Assembly: GCF_000369065.1 (NCBI RefSeq)
Contig: NZ_KB849812.1
Location: 130,804-194,803, forward strand
Reading direction: 5' to 3'
Length of the DNA: 64,000 bases
Source: Acinetobacter haemolyticus CIP 64.3 = MTCC 9819
Lineage (GTDB): Bacteria; Pseudomonadota; Gammaproteobacteria; Pseudomonadales; Moraxellaceae
Part shown: positions 9,423 through 20,202 of the stretch, in pieces
How positions within the stretch are numbered: the first letter of the stretch is position 1
Layout of the letters: every line of letters begins with the position of its first letter
The notes under the pieces: model-generated
Databases searched by the model: none
Told to the model about the DNA's origin: nothing
Seen by the model: only the letters and a program-made list of their open reading frames with translations
Position numbers and translations under genes: made by a program

Positions 9423-10025
9423 GTGCCAATTGAATTTATTGCTACATCAAAGCTACCAACTGCTTTTGGTGACTTCAATATTTCCGTGTTCCAAGACCCA
9501 GAAACAGGTGAAGAGCATGTGGCGCTTTCTAAAGGCTTAGAAACTGTTCCCAATCAACCCGTACTGGTACGTATTCACTCTGAGTGTTTAACTGGTGACG
9601 CTTTTGCTTCATTAAAGTGTGATTGTGGACCACAGCTGCAAGCCACGCAACGCCTAATTAATGAGGCTGGACAAGGTGTAATTTTATATTTACGTCAAGA
9701 GGGTCGCGGGATTGGTTTGACCAATAAAATTCGTGCCTATGCCTTGCAAGATCAAGGTCATGATACCGTTGATGCAAACTTATTGTTAAATCTACCTGCT
9801 GATGCGCGTCGTTATGATATGTGCAGCATTATGCTCGATCATCTGCAAGTGAAAGAAGTAAAATTGCTGACGAACAATCCACTCAAACTAAAAGCACTCA
9901 CTGATCTTGGAATTAATGTGGTCGAGCGCGTTCCGCTCACTGTAGGTCGTAATCCGTTCAATGAACATTATTTAAAGACCAAACGCGAGCGCATGGATCA
10001 TCTTTATAAAAAAGATGACTTCTAA
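9423..10025 (+). CDS. ribA: GTP cyclohydrolase II
   Basis: Opens GTP to the first intermediate of riboflavin synthesis. The frame is open upstream from 9252, but the enzyme starts at the GTG at 9423 ([16 protein letters not shown]), giving exactly 200 aa, the family length. The zinc-binding cysteines appear as [14 protein letters not shown], and the substrate loop as [11 protein letters not shown]. It is a stand-alone RibA, not fused to RibB. It lies head to head with dxs and I see no FMN riboswitch in the 306-base gap. Confidence 0.95.
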   Translation: MPIEFIATSKLPTAFGDFNISVFQDPETGEEHVALSKGLETVPNQPVLVRIHSECLTGDAFASLKCDCGPQLQATQRLINEAGQGVILYLRQEGRGIGLTNKIRAYALQDQGHDTVDANLLLNLPADARRYDMCSIMLDHLQVKEVKLLTNNPLKLKALTDLGINVVERVPLTVGRNPFNEHYLKTKRERMDHLYKKDDF

Positions 10026-10067
10026 GTTTAAAGTCATACCGTTCATTCAATAAGAGTATCCATAAAA

Positions 10068-10532
10068 GTGAAATTATTAAGCATTTTCTTAGTAACAGGT
10101 CTCCTGTTACTAAGTGGTTGTACTAAAGCGAATGAGCATAACGATAACTCATCAAATAGAGTGATCGAGCAGCTACACCAATTTCAGAAACAAGATCATT
10201 TTGCTAGTGATGGTTATCTATATTCAGGCGTAGAAGATAAGAAACTAAAAGAATTATTAAATCAAAAAGTAGCCCAAACTGCTGAATCTTATATTCATCT
10301 CTATCAACATTCTAAACACCCCAGCAAAGAACAACGACTTAAGATTCTCTCTGATGGTATCCATCAAATTAATCCTGATACTTTAGATACAGAAGATAGA
10401 GAACAAGTTGCTACGACTTTTGAACATTTTTTGGATATAACAGGTTTAGAGAGTTCAGAAGGCATTCTAAATACTTGGATGTATGGTGAAGAAATCAACA
10501 AATTGATCGAACAAAATAATCTTTCTCCCTAA
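10068..10532 (+). CDS. Putative lipoprotein, unknown function
   Basis: A 154-aa protein starting with GTG. The N-terminus (M-K-L-L-S-I-F-L-V-T-G-L-L-L-L-S-G-C) is a lipoprotein signal with the lipobox LSGC, so Cys18 would be acylated. The mature part is mostly charged and helical, rich in Glu/Gln/Lys, with no motif I recognise. It lies 42 bases after ribA and might be read through from it. Function cannot be stated. Confidence 0.6.
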   Translation: MKLLSIFLVTGLLLLSGCTKANEHNDNSSNRVIEQLHQFQKQDHFASDGYLYSGVEDKKLKELLNQKVAQTAESYIHLYQHSKHPSKEQRLKILSDGIHQINPDTLDTEDREQVATTFEHFLDITGLESSEGILNTWMYGEEINKLIEQNNLSP

Positions 10533-10642
10533 ACATAACCAGCAAGCACTAAACACTTATTTGATAGCGAATTGATCTAAAAAGTAAATATTAAAACCAA
10601 ATCCCTTACTTTTTTTATGGATTTATGTTTTGATGTAACTAA

Positions 10643-11614
<972 letters not shown>

Positions 11615-11620
11615 AACTTA

Positions 11621-11657
11621 TTTATCCCTAATTAATTCTATTAGGGATAAATTTTTT
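11621..11657 (+). terminator. Terminator after hemF
   Basis: Stem TTTATCCCTAAT / ATTAGGGATAAA followed by six T residues, directly after the hemF stop. The opposing phosphatase gene ends at 11663, so it may serve both strands. Confidence 0.85.
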
Positions 11658-11662
11658 AAACT

Positions 11663-12244
11663 TTAGAATAAAAATATCTGGGTATTTTGAATAGGACGAT
11701 TGATTAAATCTGCCCTAAAATTTCGCATCAATTCTCGGCTCAAGGGCTGAGGTCGCTTGATCAAGGTCATCAATAACTGTAAAAATTGCCCATGACCCAA
11801 TACAACTAAGTTCTTTTGTATATAATCATCAGCGAGTTGCTTTATTTGCTCGTGAAATTGTCGTACCCGGATATAAAGATCTTCAAAGGATTCTGCATCA
11901 TCGGCATCACGAAAACGGTAATCCATTCTCTCCCAATATGCATCCACCCAGAGCTTACGATCATCTAAATTGGTATTGGCACACTTGCTTTCTGACAAAT
12001 AACTAAACTCATGTAAACTCTCATTGATCTCTGGTATTAGTTGATATTTTTGCAAGATGGGTTCTGCTGTCTGATAAGTTCTCTGGTATTTAGAAATGAT
12101 GACATGATCTATTCGAGGCAATGCTGCGCAGAGCTTTTCTGCTTGTCTTTTGCCATTTTCACTCAACGAAATCGAAGCATGGGATAAAGTCCGACCATTG
12201 ATATTAGCTTCACTTTGTGCATGTCGAATTAGAAAAATACTCAT
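11663..12244 (-). CDS. Histidine phosphatase (phosphoglycerate-mutase-like) family protein
   Basis: A 193-aa phosphatase of the histidine phosphatase superfamily. The catalytic motif L-I-R-H-A-Q-S lies at the N-terminus, and the second His is in VVLGHGQFLQLL near residue 150. The substrate (phosphosugar, phosphopeptide or other) cannot be read from the sequence. The frame extends to 12277, but the family start M-S-I-F-L-I-R-H at 12244 puts the catalytic motif at the usual place. Convergent with hemF and divergent from aroE. Confidence 0.82.
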   Translation of the reverse strand: MSIFLIRHAQSEANINGRTLSHASISLSENGKRQAEKLCAALPRIDHVIISKYQRTYQTAEPILQKYQLIPEINESLHEFSYLSESKCANTNLDDRKLWVDAYWERMDYRFRDADDAESFEDLYIRVRQFHEQIKQLADDYIQKNLVVLGHGQFLQLLMTLIKRPQPLSRELMRNFRADLINRPIQNTQIFLF

Positions 12245-12389
12245 GATAAAATTTAGCTTCCTTACTGTTCTACTCAATTAAGGCATTTCAACCTTAGATC
12301 ATTTAATAATATCCATCAGATGAAAATCAACATTGCAGCATCTCTATCAACTTTATAAACTTTAACCACGCTCACTTTTCTCAATACCT

Positions 12390-13178
12390 ATGACCAAACA
12401 ATTTGCTGTAATTGGAAATCCAATCGAACAATCTCGCTCACCAGAATTGCATCATGCTTTTGCAGCAAAAACAGGTGTTGATTTAAATTATAAAAAAATC
12501 CTTGCTCCACTAGATGGTTTCGAATCCGCAGTCAAAGCGTTCTTTAATCAAAATGGTGTAGGCATGAATGTCACTGTGCCATTTAAAGAGCAAGCTTTTG
12601 CGCTATGCGATCAATTGACTGAACGCGCCAAGATTGCCAAAGCCGTAAATACTTTATGGATGCAAGATGGCAAACTATATGGCGACAATACGGATGGACA
12701 AGGCCTGGTTGCAGCGATTCAAGCCTTAGGTTGGAATCTTGAAAATAGCCGCATTCTCATTTTAGGTGCAGGTGGCGCAACCCGTGGTGTAATTTATCCA
12801 CTGGTTCAAGCTGGCGTAAAACAGGTCGTGATCGCCAACCGCACTTTAGCTCGTGCAGAACAATTGGTTGAGGATTTAAAAGATGCTGTAGCAAATGCAG
12901 TACTTCAGGCTATCAGCCTAGAACAACTCACTGGCGAATTTGATATCGTAATTAACGCAACATCGGCAAGCTTAACAGGCGATGCGTTACAACTCCCCGA
13001 AAGCCTTGTGTTCCACCATGCTTATGAAATGGCCTATGGCAAACCGTCAAGTTTTCTAGATCAAGCTCAAGCTCGCCAAGTTCCCGCGACTGATGGTTTT
13101 GGTATGCTGGTTGGTCAAGCAATAGAAGCTTTTTATATTTGGAATAAGGTTAAGCCTGAATTAAAAGATTTTTTGTAA
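12390..13178 (+). CDS. aroE: Shikimate 5-dehydrogenase (NADP)
   Basis: Reduces 3-dehydroshikimate to shikimate in aromatic amino acid synthesis. The 262-aa protein carries the substrate site S-R-S-P (15-18), the catalytic Lys66 in N-V-T-V-P-F-K-E and Asp102 in GDNTDGQG, the NADP glycine motif GAGGATRG (around 127-134) and the C-terminal DGFGMLVGQA. In many gammaproteobacteria aroE follows hemF; here one opposed phosphatase gene lies between them. A bidirectional terminator follows. Confidence 0.95.
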   Translation: MTKQFAVIGNPIEQSRSPELHHAFAAKTGVDLNYKKILAPLDGFESAVKAFFNQNGVGMNVTVPFKEQAFALCDQLTERAKIAKAVNTLWMQDGKLYGDNTDGQGLVAAIQALGWNLENSRILILGAGGATRGVIYPLVQAGVKQVVIANRTLARAEQLVEDLKDAVANAVLQAISLEQLTGEFDIVINATSASLTGDALQLPESLVFHHAYEMAYGKPSSFLDQAQARQVPATDGFGMLVGQAIEAFYIWNKVKPELKDFL

Positions 13179-13185
13179 ATCCAAT

Positions 13186-13216
13186 AAAAAGAACCTGCAT
13201 GATGCAGGTTCTTTTT
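13186..13216. terminator. Bidirectional terminator between aroE and the 788-aa lipoprotein gene
   Basis: Perfect 15-bp inverted repeat AAAAAGAACCTGCAT / ATGCAGGTTCTTTTT with a one-base centre and T runs on either strand. It serves two converging genes. Confidence 0.92.
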
Positions 13217-13227
13217 AGATCTTAGTA

Positions 13228-15579
13228 TTATTTGACCATTAACATCTTTTGATAAACATCTTTAAAGATTTCATAATCAATAAACTCTTCATGTTCAACC
13301 TTTAAGTTTTGAATCGTCTTCAAAGTCAATTTGTTATGACGTGCGGCGACATAAACTTGCCCTAGAATATTTGCCGTCTGCTCTAGTAAGACTTTTTCCT
13401 CACTTGAAGCACCATTCTCACGTTCAAATTGAACTTGGTACTGCTTAGCAAATAGCTGATGTGGCTGTTTATACTGCCCTTGCAATTTTTTCCATGCTTG
13501 GCGATCTTGATCGCTATGCATTGCATCGCTCACAATACGATTCACAGACTCACCCAAACGGTAATCGAATTGTTCGTCATCTTCTAAATGATGTTTTTTC
13601 TGTAAAGCTTCGATTGTTTTGAGTGCTGTGCCTTTGGGATTATAGACGTCTTCACTAGAATACCAATACGCATAAACACTTGCTATTTCTTGCAACTCTT
13701 GAGTGGAGTAGCGTTGGACCATCTGTGGTGAGCTTTCAGTTAATTTAGCAATAAATACGGCTTTATACGTTTGCTCATAAGAGCGTGTTGCATCATACCG
13801 TTGTGCTGCAATCACTTTGAGTTGATCATCTAAAGAAAGGGTATAAGGTTCGGCTGCACGCTCGACAATTCCCGACTGCCCCATTTTTTCAGAGAAACGC
13901 CCTATCGCTTGCTCAAACATCGATCCTTTACTTACTTCTGACCATGACTTTGCACGTTTTAATTGTGCTCGATCAATCGGCGTGCCTTTCCCATAATTTA
14001 AAACTTGCATATCCGCTTTAATGTTCACACGCGATCGCAATTCTGGGGAAGTGTAATTTAAATCATAGTCATAGTTAATCGCACGCCCTTTTTCATCCAA
14101 ACTAATATCCATGATCAATGGATTGCGTTTATTAGTCGCTGGCAAGGCTTGATTGATTTCAGTCTGATGCTTCATCCAAAGTGCTTTGAACGCATGATCG
14201 TCAATAAACTGAGCTTGGTTATAGACAGAGAATAACTCTTCTAATGCACTTAATTTCGCGATATAAGAAATTAAACTTGAGGTACTAGACTGTGTTGGAT
14301 TGAACACATCAATACCATACATACTTTGGCAAAATTGTGCATTGCCATAGGTAATTTTAGGATTTGATGATAAAGAGTCACATTGCTCACGACTTAAACC
14401 ACTTTCATCAGCAGCATCCATATCCGATTCGGAACCATAACCGCTTTCTGCTGCATGATCCTCACCATCACTTTCCCATGCAACTGCTTGGCTTGATTCC
14501 GCTGCCGCCATGGCTTCTAAAGCGGCAACAGTTGCGTCATCAGAAGCAGAACCATAGACATCATCTTCAACACCAAAATGTTGATTCACCAATCGATAGA
14601 GCTGCTGGCTCACCACACTAGCATCATTCGATGAAGTTTTGGCATTTTTAGAAGATCCTGCTTTAGCCTTAGTTTGAGCATCAACTTCATCTGCAATTAG
14701 TTTTTCTAAGCTTTGTTCATTGATATTTAAAATGCTTTGCATTAAATATTTTTCATTGACCTTGCCATATAGCGTTGATTGTAAGATCGCTTCTTCAATG
14801 GTGGTTTTTAAGCGAATTTTTTCAACGACACCTGCTGCACGCTCTTTAGATGACACAGGTAAAGTATGTATATTTTGCGGATCAGCTAAACGATAAAACA
14901 CGCCACTTGAAGCTTTTAGATACTCAACAAACTTCTTGTAATCAACTTGTTTGATCAAACCTTGATATTTAGAAAAATCGAAATAGGCTAAATTATTCTG
15001 ATTTTCTTTATTCACCAAATACGGCATTAAGCCAAAGTAATTGACATAAAACTTATGGTCGTTTAAATCCAGCACCATAGGCAATTTGGCTTGTACCAAT
15101 AGCGTCGGTTTCTCATAACGCGCTGTCAGATTAAATGATCCCATTTTTTGACGATAATGCACTGAACCATCGTATTCAAATTGCATATCATTCAAAATCG
15201 TTGCCATTCCTTGGATCACTTTATCCACTTTGGCTTGACCATACGAACGATTATCTTGTGCCAATACATCATATAACGCTTGTTTTTGTTGCTGATTCAA
15301 CTTGACTTTTTGCTCACGCAAATATTGATCAACTTTTTGTTTCACCCCAGTATCTAGCGTTGCTTTGGTTTTTGAATTGGTTGATTGATCACCATCTTGC
15401 TCAACCTGGATATTAAACTTTCCTCGATAATCATAACTTGGATATTCATACATCGCATTGATGCTATTAATCGCTTTTTGATCCAATCCCACCTGAGCAT
15501 TATTGGTTTTAATGACATGCTGAGAACAAGCTGACAGACTCAGTCCCAACAAACATAAAGTTAAATATTTTAAACGCAT
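13228..15579 (-). CDS. Large putative lipoprotein, unknown function
   Basis: I do not recognise a family for this 783-aa protein. The N-terminus M-R-L-K-Y-L-T-L-C-L-L-G-L-S-L-S-A-C is a lipoprotein signal with lipobox LSAC. The mature chain is long and soluble, with Tyr-rich segments, and in the middle (about residues 330-400) a low-complexity acidic Ala/Ser/Glu/Asp stretch, followed by a Cys pair (about 398 and 413). The ATG at 15579 is preferred over an in-frame GTG at 15594, because it places the signal peptide at the start. It is transcribed alone. The repeated substitution-type wording of beta strands (YDGSVHYRQKMGSFNLTARYE) suggests lipid- or surface-facing strands, which is only inference. 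Confidence 0.72.
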   Translation of the reverse strand: MRLKYLTLCLLGLSLSACSQHVIKTNNAQVGLDQKAINSINAMYEYPSYDYRGKFNIQVEQDGDQSTNSKTKATLDTGVKQKVDQYLREQKVKLNQQQKQALYDVLAQDNRSYGQAKVDKVIQGMATILNDMQFEYDGSVHYRQKMGSFNLTARYEKPTLLVQAKLPMVLDLNDHKFYVNYFGLMPYLVNKENQNNLAYFDFSKYQGLIKQVDYKKFVEYLKASSGVFYRLADPQNIHTLPVSSKERAAGVVEKIRLKTTIEEAILQSTLYGKVNEKYLMQSILNINEQSLEKLIADEVDAQTKAKAGSSKNAKTSSNDASVVSQQLYRLVNQHFGVEDDVYGSASDDATVAALEAMAAAESSQAVAWESDGEDHAAESGYGSESDMDAADESGLSREQCDSLSSNPKITYGNAQFCQSMYGIDVFNPTQSSTSSLISYIAKLSALEELFSVYNQAQFIDDHAFKALWMKHQTEINQALPATNKRNPLIMDISLDEKGRAINYDYDLNYTSPELRSRVNIKADMQVLNYGKGTPIDRAQLKRAKSWSEVSKGSMFEQAIGRFSEKMGQSGIVERAAEPYTLSLDDQLKVIAAQRYDATRSYEQTYKAVFIAKLTESSPQMVQRYSTQELQEIASVYAYWYSSEDVYNPKGTALKTIEALQKKHHLEDDEQFDYRLGESVNRIVSDAMHSDQDRQAWKKLQGQYKQPHQLFAKQYQVQFERENGASSEEKVLLEQTANILGQVYVAARHNKLTLKTIQNLKVEHEEFIDYEIFKDVYQKMLMVK

Positions 15580-15819
15580 AGTTTTACCAATCACCCTTAT
15601 ATCATTATATTTTCAATAAAAAACCGACCTATTCTCATTGTAAACTTACGTTTAAAAATCAAATAAAAAAAGGACTCACTCACGAATTAAAGCCTTACAA
15701 AATTCGCTTTTCTGACATTTTTTTCTACTGGGCTTATCAATGTATTTTGATTACCATTGTGAATAATCTAAATTATCGAAACAGATAATCCAAAATGATT
15801 CAAATACAGGATTAAGATT

Positions 15820-17643
15820 ATGCCAGCATATAAAGCCCCGCTCCGTGATGTTCGTTTCTTAATGAACGAAATGTTAGATTATCCAGCACATTACCAAACT
15901 TTGACAAGTGGTCAAAATGCGGATGCTGAAACTGTAGATATGATTTTGGAAGGTGCAGCAGATTATTGCGAAAATGTACTTTCTCCACTAAACCAATCTG
16001 GTGATGAAGAAGGTTGCACATTCAACAACGGTGAAGTGACTACGCCTAAAGGCTTTAAAGAAGCGTATGACCAATTTGTAATGGGTGGATGGCAAGGTCT
16101 TTCTTATCCTGAAGAGTTTGGTGGTCAAGGCTTACCAATGTCTCTAAACCTCATCAAGTCTGAAATGATGGGTACTGCTAACTGGTCATTCACCATGTAC
16201 CCTGGTTTAAGTACAGGTTGTATGAACACCATCATGCAGTTCGGTACGGATGAGCAAAAAAATACGTATATGCCTAAACTCGTTGAAGGCACTTGGTCTG
16301 GCACAATGTGCTTAACTGAGCCTCAATGTGGTACTGACTTAGGTCAAGTAAAAACTAAAGCAGAACCTGCTACTGACGGTACTTATAAAATCTCTGGTAC
16401 AAAAATCTTCATCTCTGCAGGTGAACACGATTTAACAGAGAACATCATCCATATCGTACTTGCTCGTCTTCCAGATGCACCTGCTGGTACTCGTGGTATC
16501 TCTTTATTCATCGTACCTAAGTTCATTCCAACTGCTGATGGTGGCGTAGGTGAGCGCAACACGGTTTCTTGTGGTTCGATCGAGCACAAGATGGGGATTA
16601 AAGCCTCAGCAACAGCAGTATTGAACTTTGATAACGCAACTGGTTACTTAATCGGTGAAATCAACAAAGGTTTACATGCAATGTTTACCTTTATGAACAC
16701 TGCACGTATTGGTACAGCTGTTCAAGGTATCGCACACGCTGAACTTTCTTTCCAAGGCGCTTTACCTTATGCGAAAGATCGTATGTCTATGCGTGCACTT
16801 TCTGGTAAGAAAGAGCCAGAGCGCGTTGCTGATGCAATCATTCACCACGCTGACGTTCGTCGCATGCTTTTAACTCAAAAAGCTGTAGCTGAAGGCGGTC
16901 GTGCCATGATTTATCATGCTGCAAAACTTGCTGATAAAATGACTGATGCTCTTGTAAACGGCGACCAAGCAGCTTACGAAGCATACGATGACAAATTAGG
17001 TTTCTATACACCGATTCTTAAAGGTTTCTTGACTGAACTCGGTTTAGAAGCAGCGAATCACGGTATGCAAGTTTACGGCGGTCATGGTTACATCCGTGAA
17101 TGGGGTATGGAACAAATCGCACGTGATGCACGTATCTCTACACTATATGAAGGCACAACGGGTATCCAAGCACTTGACTTAATTGGCCGTAAAGTTCTTT
17201 TAAGCTCAAAAGGTAAAGTTGTTCGTGACTATACTGCTGAAATCTTAAAATTCTGTGCTACACATGCTCGCAACAAGTATCTACGTCGCTTCGCTTGGGA
17301 CTTAACTAAGCTTTGTGCACAATGGAACACATTGACTGTTCGCATCATGCTTGCTGCACGTAAAGACCGTGACATCGTATCTTCTGCTTCTGTAGATTTC
17401 TTGAGGTTCTCTGGTTATGTCATGATGGCTTACTTCTGGGCTCAACAAGCGGTGATCGCTTCTGAAAAATTAGAAGCTGGTAACGGTATTGAAACACCTG
17501 AGTTCTATAAAGCAAAAATCAAAGTTGCAGATTTCTACTTTGATCGTTTGTTGCCACGTGCTCAAGGTCATGCAGAGTCGATGGTTACTCCGTCTCGCAC
17601 CTTGACTTCTCTAGCACCAGAACATTTCAGCTTCGATTATTAA
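15820..17643 (+). CDS. Acyl-CoA dehydrogenase, DmdC-like subfamily
   Basis: FAD enzyme that makes the alpha-beta double bond in acyl-CoA. At 607 aa it belongs to the long acyl-CoA dehydrogenases with an extra C-terminal domain, like DmdC (3-methylmercaptopropionyl-CoA dehydrogenase) and paralogues used for fatty acids. Visible motifs are M-C-L-T-E-P-Q-C-G-T-D-L-G (flavin/substrate region), KIFISAGEHD, and Q-V-Y-G-G-H-G-Y-I-R-E-W-G near the catalytic region. Codon use is biased (frequent GGT, CGT, AAC), pointing to high expression. The substrate is not determined by sequence. Confidence 0.88.
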   Translation: MPAYKAPLRDVRFLMNEMLDYPAHYQTLTSGQNADAETVDMILEGAADYCENVLSPLNQSGDEEGCTFNNGEVTTPKGFKEAYDQFVMGGWQGLSYPEEFGGQGLPMSLNLIKSEMMGTANWSFTMYPGLSTGCMNTIMQFGTDEQKNTYMPKLVEGTWSGTMCLTEPQCGTDLGQVKTKAEPATDGTYKISGTKIFISAGEHDLTENIIHIVLARLPDAPAGTRGISLFIVPKFIPTADGGVGERNTVSCGSIEHKMGIKASATAVLNFDNATGYLIGEINKGLHAMFTFMNTARIGTAVQGIAHAELSFQGALPYAKDRMSMRALSGKKEPERVADAIIHHADVRRMLLTQKAVAEGGRAMIYHAAKLADKMTDALVNGDQAAYEAYDDKLGFYTPILKGFLTELGLEAANHGMQVYGGHGYIREWGMEQIARDARISTLYEGTTGIQALDLIGRKVLLSSKGKVVRDYTAEILKFCATHARNKYLRRFAWDLTKLCAQWNTLTVRIMLAARKDRDIVSSASVDFLRFSGYVMMAYFWAQQAVIASEKLEAGNGIETPEFYKAKIKVADFYFDRLLPRAQGHAESMVTPSRTLTSLAPEHFSFDY

Positions 17644-17663
17644 TTCAATCTAAACTGATAAAT

Positions 17664-17692
17664 AAAAAGAGCGCTTTAAAGCGCTCTTTTTT
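17664..17692. terminator. Bidirectional terminator after the acyl-CoA dehydrogenase gene
   Basis: Perfect hairpin AAAAAGAGCGCTTT / AAAGCGCTCTTTTT with T runs on both sides, between converging genes. Confidence 0.92.
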
Positions 17693-17695
17693 ACT

Positions 17696-18346
17696 TTAAC
17701 CAACTCGTTTAAAAATATATGCTTTTTTCGGGAATGGGTACTCTTTAAAGAATGCTTGATTCTCTCCGTTATTTGCATGCCATAACTTATCTAAATCTAA
17801 GACCAGATCTCTATCTTGATTGATCTGATAATACAGACTGATATTGGCAGCATCACAACGCACCATAATTTCATTCTGTGCTTCATGCGCATACCATTGC
17901 ACTTGATTACACATCTGCTCTATTTTCGTCACATTGCGTGAAGGATCTACCCCTAAACGGCCAAAACTAGTATTGGTCCAATACACAGAACCATCTTCAA
18001 GCAGATTGAGAATATACTCCGCCTCATTTTCATGATTGACACAACCCGCAAAAGGATCAGTACATGGGATACGAGCATGGTAACGTCCCACATACGCCAA
18101 ACTCGCTTCTGAGGGCTGAGTCAAATTACGCACTGGAGTTCCTGAATAAGGCAATGATGCTTGCCCTGCAACTTTCGTTAGGGACATTCCTTCAGCGACC
18201 ACTGACTGCTCATCTGCTTCATGGCTTGGTTGCGTCTGGGCTTGCTGGGTTGACTCTGGGTGCTGGCGATCACAAGCACTTAAACCCAAAACCAAAAGGA
18301 TTCCTACGCTAAAATGCGGGAAGGACAACCGGAACTGCATATCCAC
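17696..18346 (-). CDS. NlpE-like putative lipoprotein
   Basis: A 216-aa lipoprotein (lipobox LSAC after a hydrophobic start). From about residue 84 it reads Y-V-G-R-Y-H-A-R-I-P-C-T-D-P-F-A-G-C, which resembles the start of NlpE N-terminal domains (G-x-Y-x-G-x-L-P-C-A-D-C-P-G). NlpE senses outer-membrane and copper stress in E. coli. The resemblance is limited to this first strand region and the fold is inferred. The gene stands alone between a terminator and a 346-base gap. Confidence 0.6.
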   Translation of the reverse strand: MDMQFRLSFPHFSVGILLVLGLSACDRQHPESTQQAQTQPSHEADEQSVVAEGMSLTKVAGQASLPYSGTPVRNLTQPSEASLAYVGRYHARIPCTDPFAGCVNHENEAEYILNLLEDGSVYWTNTSFGRLGVDPSRNVTKIEQMCNQVQWYAHEAQNEIMVRCDAANISLYYQINQDRDLVLDLDKLWHANNGENQAFFKEYPFPKKAYIFKRVG

Positions 18347-18692
18347 AAATCTCTAACATCAACAACATGGCTATCGCACATTACACTTAGATCTTTGATA
18401 AACGATAAGTGTATTAATTACATCAGAGTACTGGCTTATTGAATGTTCATTCAACCAATACTGCGGCAAAGCGATAGGACTGTAGCACAAGGGACAAAGC
18501 GACCTGCTTTAAGTCGGTGCATTTTAGGCGATACTGTTGGTTTTTCCAGCAAGAAATTACACATCGTAACTAATTTATCTCTTATTTAAACTTTAAATCA
18601 CCCGAATAGCCCCTATCTCATAATTATCAGTAATTCACAAAGCTATTGTTTATTTTTTACTGAGGTTTCATTTAGTTAAGGAGAAGAAATCG
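18347..18692. other. Intergenic gap without a visible gene
   Basis: Between two divergent genes. A GC-richer core (about 18460-18560) sits in AT-rich flanks and might be an old gene remnant or a small RNA, but I see no open frame, terminator or promoter that would prove it. The end of the gap carries the AAGGAG ribosome site of the PspC gene. Confidence 0.4.
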
Positions 18693-18962
18693 ATGACCAA
18701 TTCTGGTTTATATCGCTCAAACCAAAAAAGCATGATCGCAGGTGTAATGGGCGGTATTGCTGAACGATTTGGTTGGAATGCAAATTTACTACGCCTGATC
18801 TTTGTTGTGATCTCGATTATGAGTGCAGCGTTTCCTGGGATTTTGGTTTACCTCATTTTATGGTTGGTTATTCCTAAAAAGCAGGATACCCAAACTGCAC
18901 AGGTACAAGGTTATCAACAACCTGTAAAAACGATTTATGAAGAGAAAAATATAAACCGCTAA
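18693..18962 (+). CDS. PspC domain protein
   Basis: An 89-aa membrane protein of the PspC family (phage-shock-protein C domain). It begins with the typical G-L-Y-R-S-x-x-x-x-M-I-A-G-V-M-G-G-I-A-E-R-F-G segment and continues in a hydrophobic helix (LIFVVISIMSAAFPGILVYLILWLVIP). In enterobacteria PspC takes part in the envelope stress response with PspA/B; no other psp gene is nearby, so the role here is open. Strong AAGGAG ribosome site; a terminator follows. Confidence 0.85.
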   Translation: MTNSGLYRSNQKSMIAGVMGGIAERFGWNANLLRLIFVVISIMSAAFPGILVYLILWLVIPKKQDTQTAQVQGYQQPVKTIYEEKNINR

Positions 18963-18983
18963 TCTTCCCCTTACCTTTTGGTC

Positions 18984-19026
18984 GCTACGGTTGAGTTCAC
19001 CCCTAATACAACCGTAGCTTTTTTTT
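18984..19026 (+). terminator. Terminator after the PspC gene
   Basis: Stem GCTACGGTTG (18984-18993) / CAACCGTAGC (19009-19018) followed by eight T residues. Confidence 0.9.
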
Positions 19027-19035
19027 AGTCAAAAT

Positions 19036-20202
19036 TTATTGGCTTAACTGCTGTTGCAAAGCAGCAATCATATCTGCACGGCTGATCATCCCGATCAAGC
19101 ACTGTTCTTCAACCACAGGAATATAATTAAATGATTTCTCTACAAAGTAAGGGAGTAAATCCTGAATCGGTTGTCGTGGATCCACCGTAACTACTCGACG
19201 ATGCATAATTTGTTTGACGTAATGCTGCCAAGAGTTTCGCGGATCTGTGGCATTTTTAAACCACTCGACTACTTCATATAAAGCAAGTGTCCCGACTAAG
19301 TGATTCTGATTATTTACAACTGGCAAACTCATCAAATTCACTGCCTTAAATTTATCTAAGGCTTGATGAATATCATCATCTTCATGCAACTTAATCACAT
19401 CTTTACTCATAATATCCTGACAGACAAAATCAAGATGCAATCGCCCTTGTGCACGTTCTTGTGCATCCAAAATAATTTTTTCTAAGTCATATTGACTAAT
19501 ATCGAGCAACTCCGTGTGTTGCTCTAGCGCATATTCAATATCTTTTGGTTGAATAGAAACCTTTTGAGTTGGCGTTGGATCCTTAGAACGTGCATTGACA
19601 TGTGCGGTCATTGGATAATGACGCCCAATCACACGATTAAACAAAACGGCAAAGAGCAATAATATAACCGTGTTGAGCAATACAGGATAAAGAATGAAAT
19701 AAAAACCTAAACGATGAACAGCCTCCCCTCCCAATACCGCTGTAATTGCTACAGCACCACTCGGCGGATGCAAAGAATCAGTCGTCATCATCACAAATAT
19801 TGCCAGTCCCACAGCAACACTGAAAGCGGTGGTTAAATCAGGCAGTAACTCAACACATGCCACCCCAATAAAAGCTGCCAGCGTATTACCGATAATGACA
19901 TTCCAAGGTTGTGCCAAAGGGCTACTTGGTAAAGCAAATAATAAAACAGATGAGGCTCCCATAGGCGCAATATACCAAGCATTCATACCGTCTAAAACAT
20001 GCCAGCTTAACAAAGAGGAAATTGCCAAACCGCATAAGGCGCCAATTGCTGAAAGGAGACGCTCTCTTAACGGTAGAACTTTGTAGTTTGGTTTAAGCAA
20101 ATTTAGCCAGTCTGATTGGGTCGAGCTCACAATGCACCTTGCTGGAATCATATCATTATCATCAATCGCACAATTATATGTTGAATTATGAGAAAGATGC
20201 AT
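19036..20202 (-). CDS. HPP-family membrane protein with tandem CBS domains
   Basis: The N-terminal half has several membrane helices with the HPP family signature (GMNAWYIAPMGASSVLLFALPSSPLAQPWN and T-D-S-L-H-P-P-S-G-A). The C-terminal part from about residue 265 has two CBS domains (IMSKDVIKLHEDD ... and IMHRRVVTVDPRQ ...), which usually bind adenosine nucleotides and gate the attached domain. Some HPP proteins transport nitrite in plants and cyanobacteria; the substrate here is unknown. The start may instead be the ATG at 20151 (M-I-P-A-R-C), since the first 17 residues are not membrane-related. Confidence 0.85.
   Translation of the reverse strand: MHLSHNSTYNCAIDDNDMIPARCIVSSTQSDWLNLLKPNYKVLPLRERLLSAIGALCGLAISSLLSWHVLDGMNAWYIAPMGASSVLLFALPSSPLAQPWNVIIGNTLAAFIGVACVELLPDLTTAFSVAVGLAIFVMMTTDSLHPPSGAVAITAVLGGEAVHRLGFYFILYPVLLNTVILLLFAVLFNRVIGRHYPMTAHVNARSKDPTPTQKVSIQPKDIEYALEQHTELLDISQYDLEKIILDAQERAQGRLHLDFVCQDIMSKDVIKLHEDDDIHQALDKFKAVNLMSLPVVNNQNHLVGTLALYEVVEWFKNATDPRNSWQHYVKQIMHRRVVTVDPRQPIQDLLPYFVEKSFNYIPVVEEQCLIGMISRADMIAALQQQLSQ

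Noticed and set aside
18464..18475. GCGGCAAAGCGA, also present in the helicase leader at 5286-5297
   Set aside because: A 12-base match between two unrelated gaps with no shared surroundings; not enough to call a repeat family.
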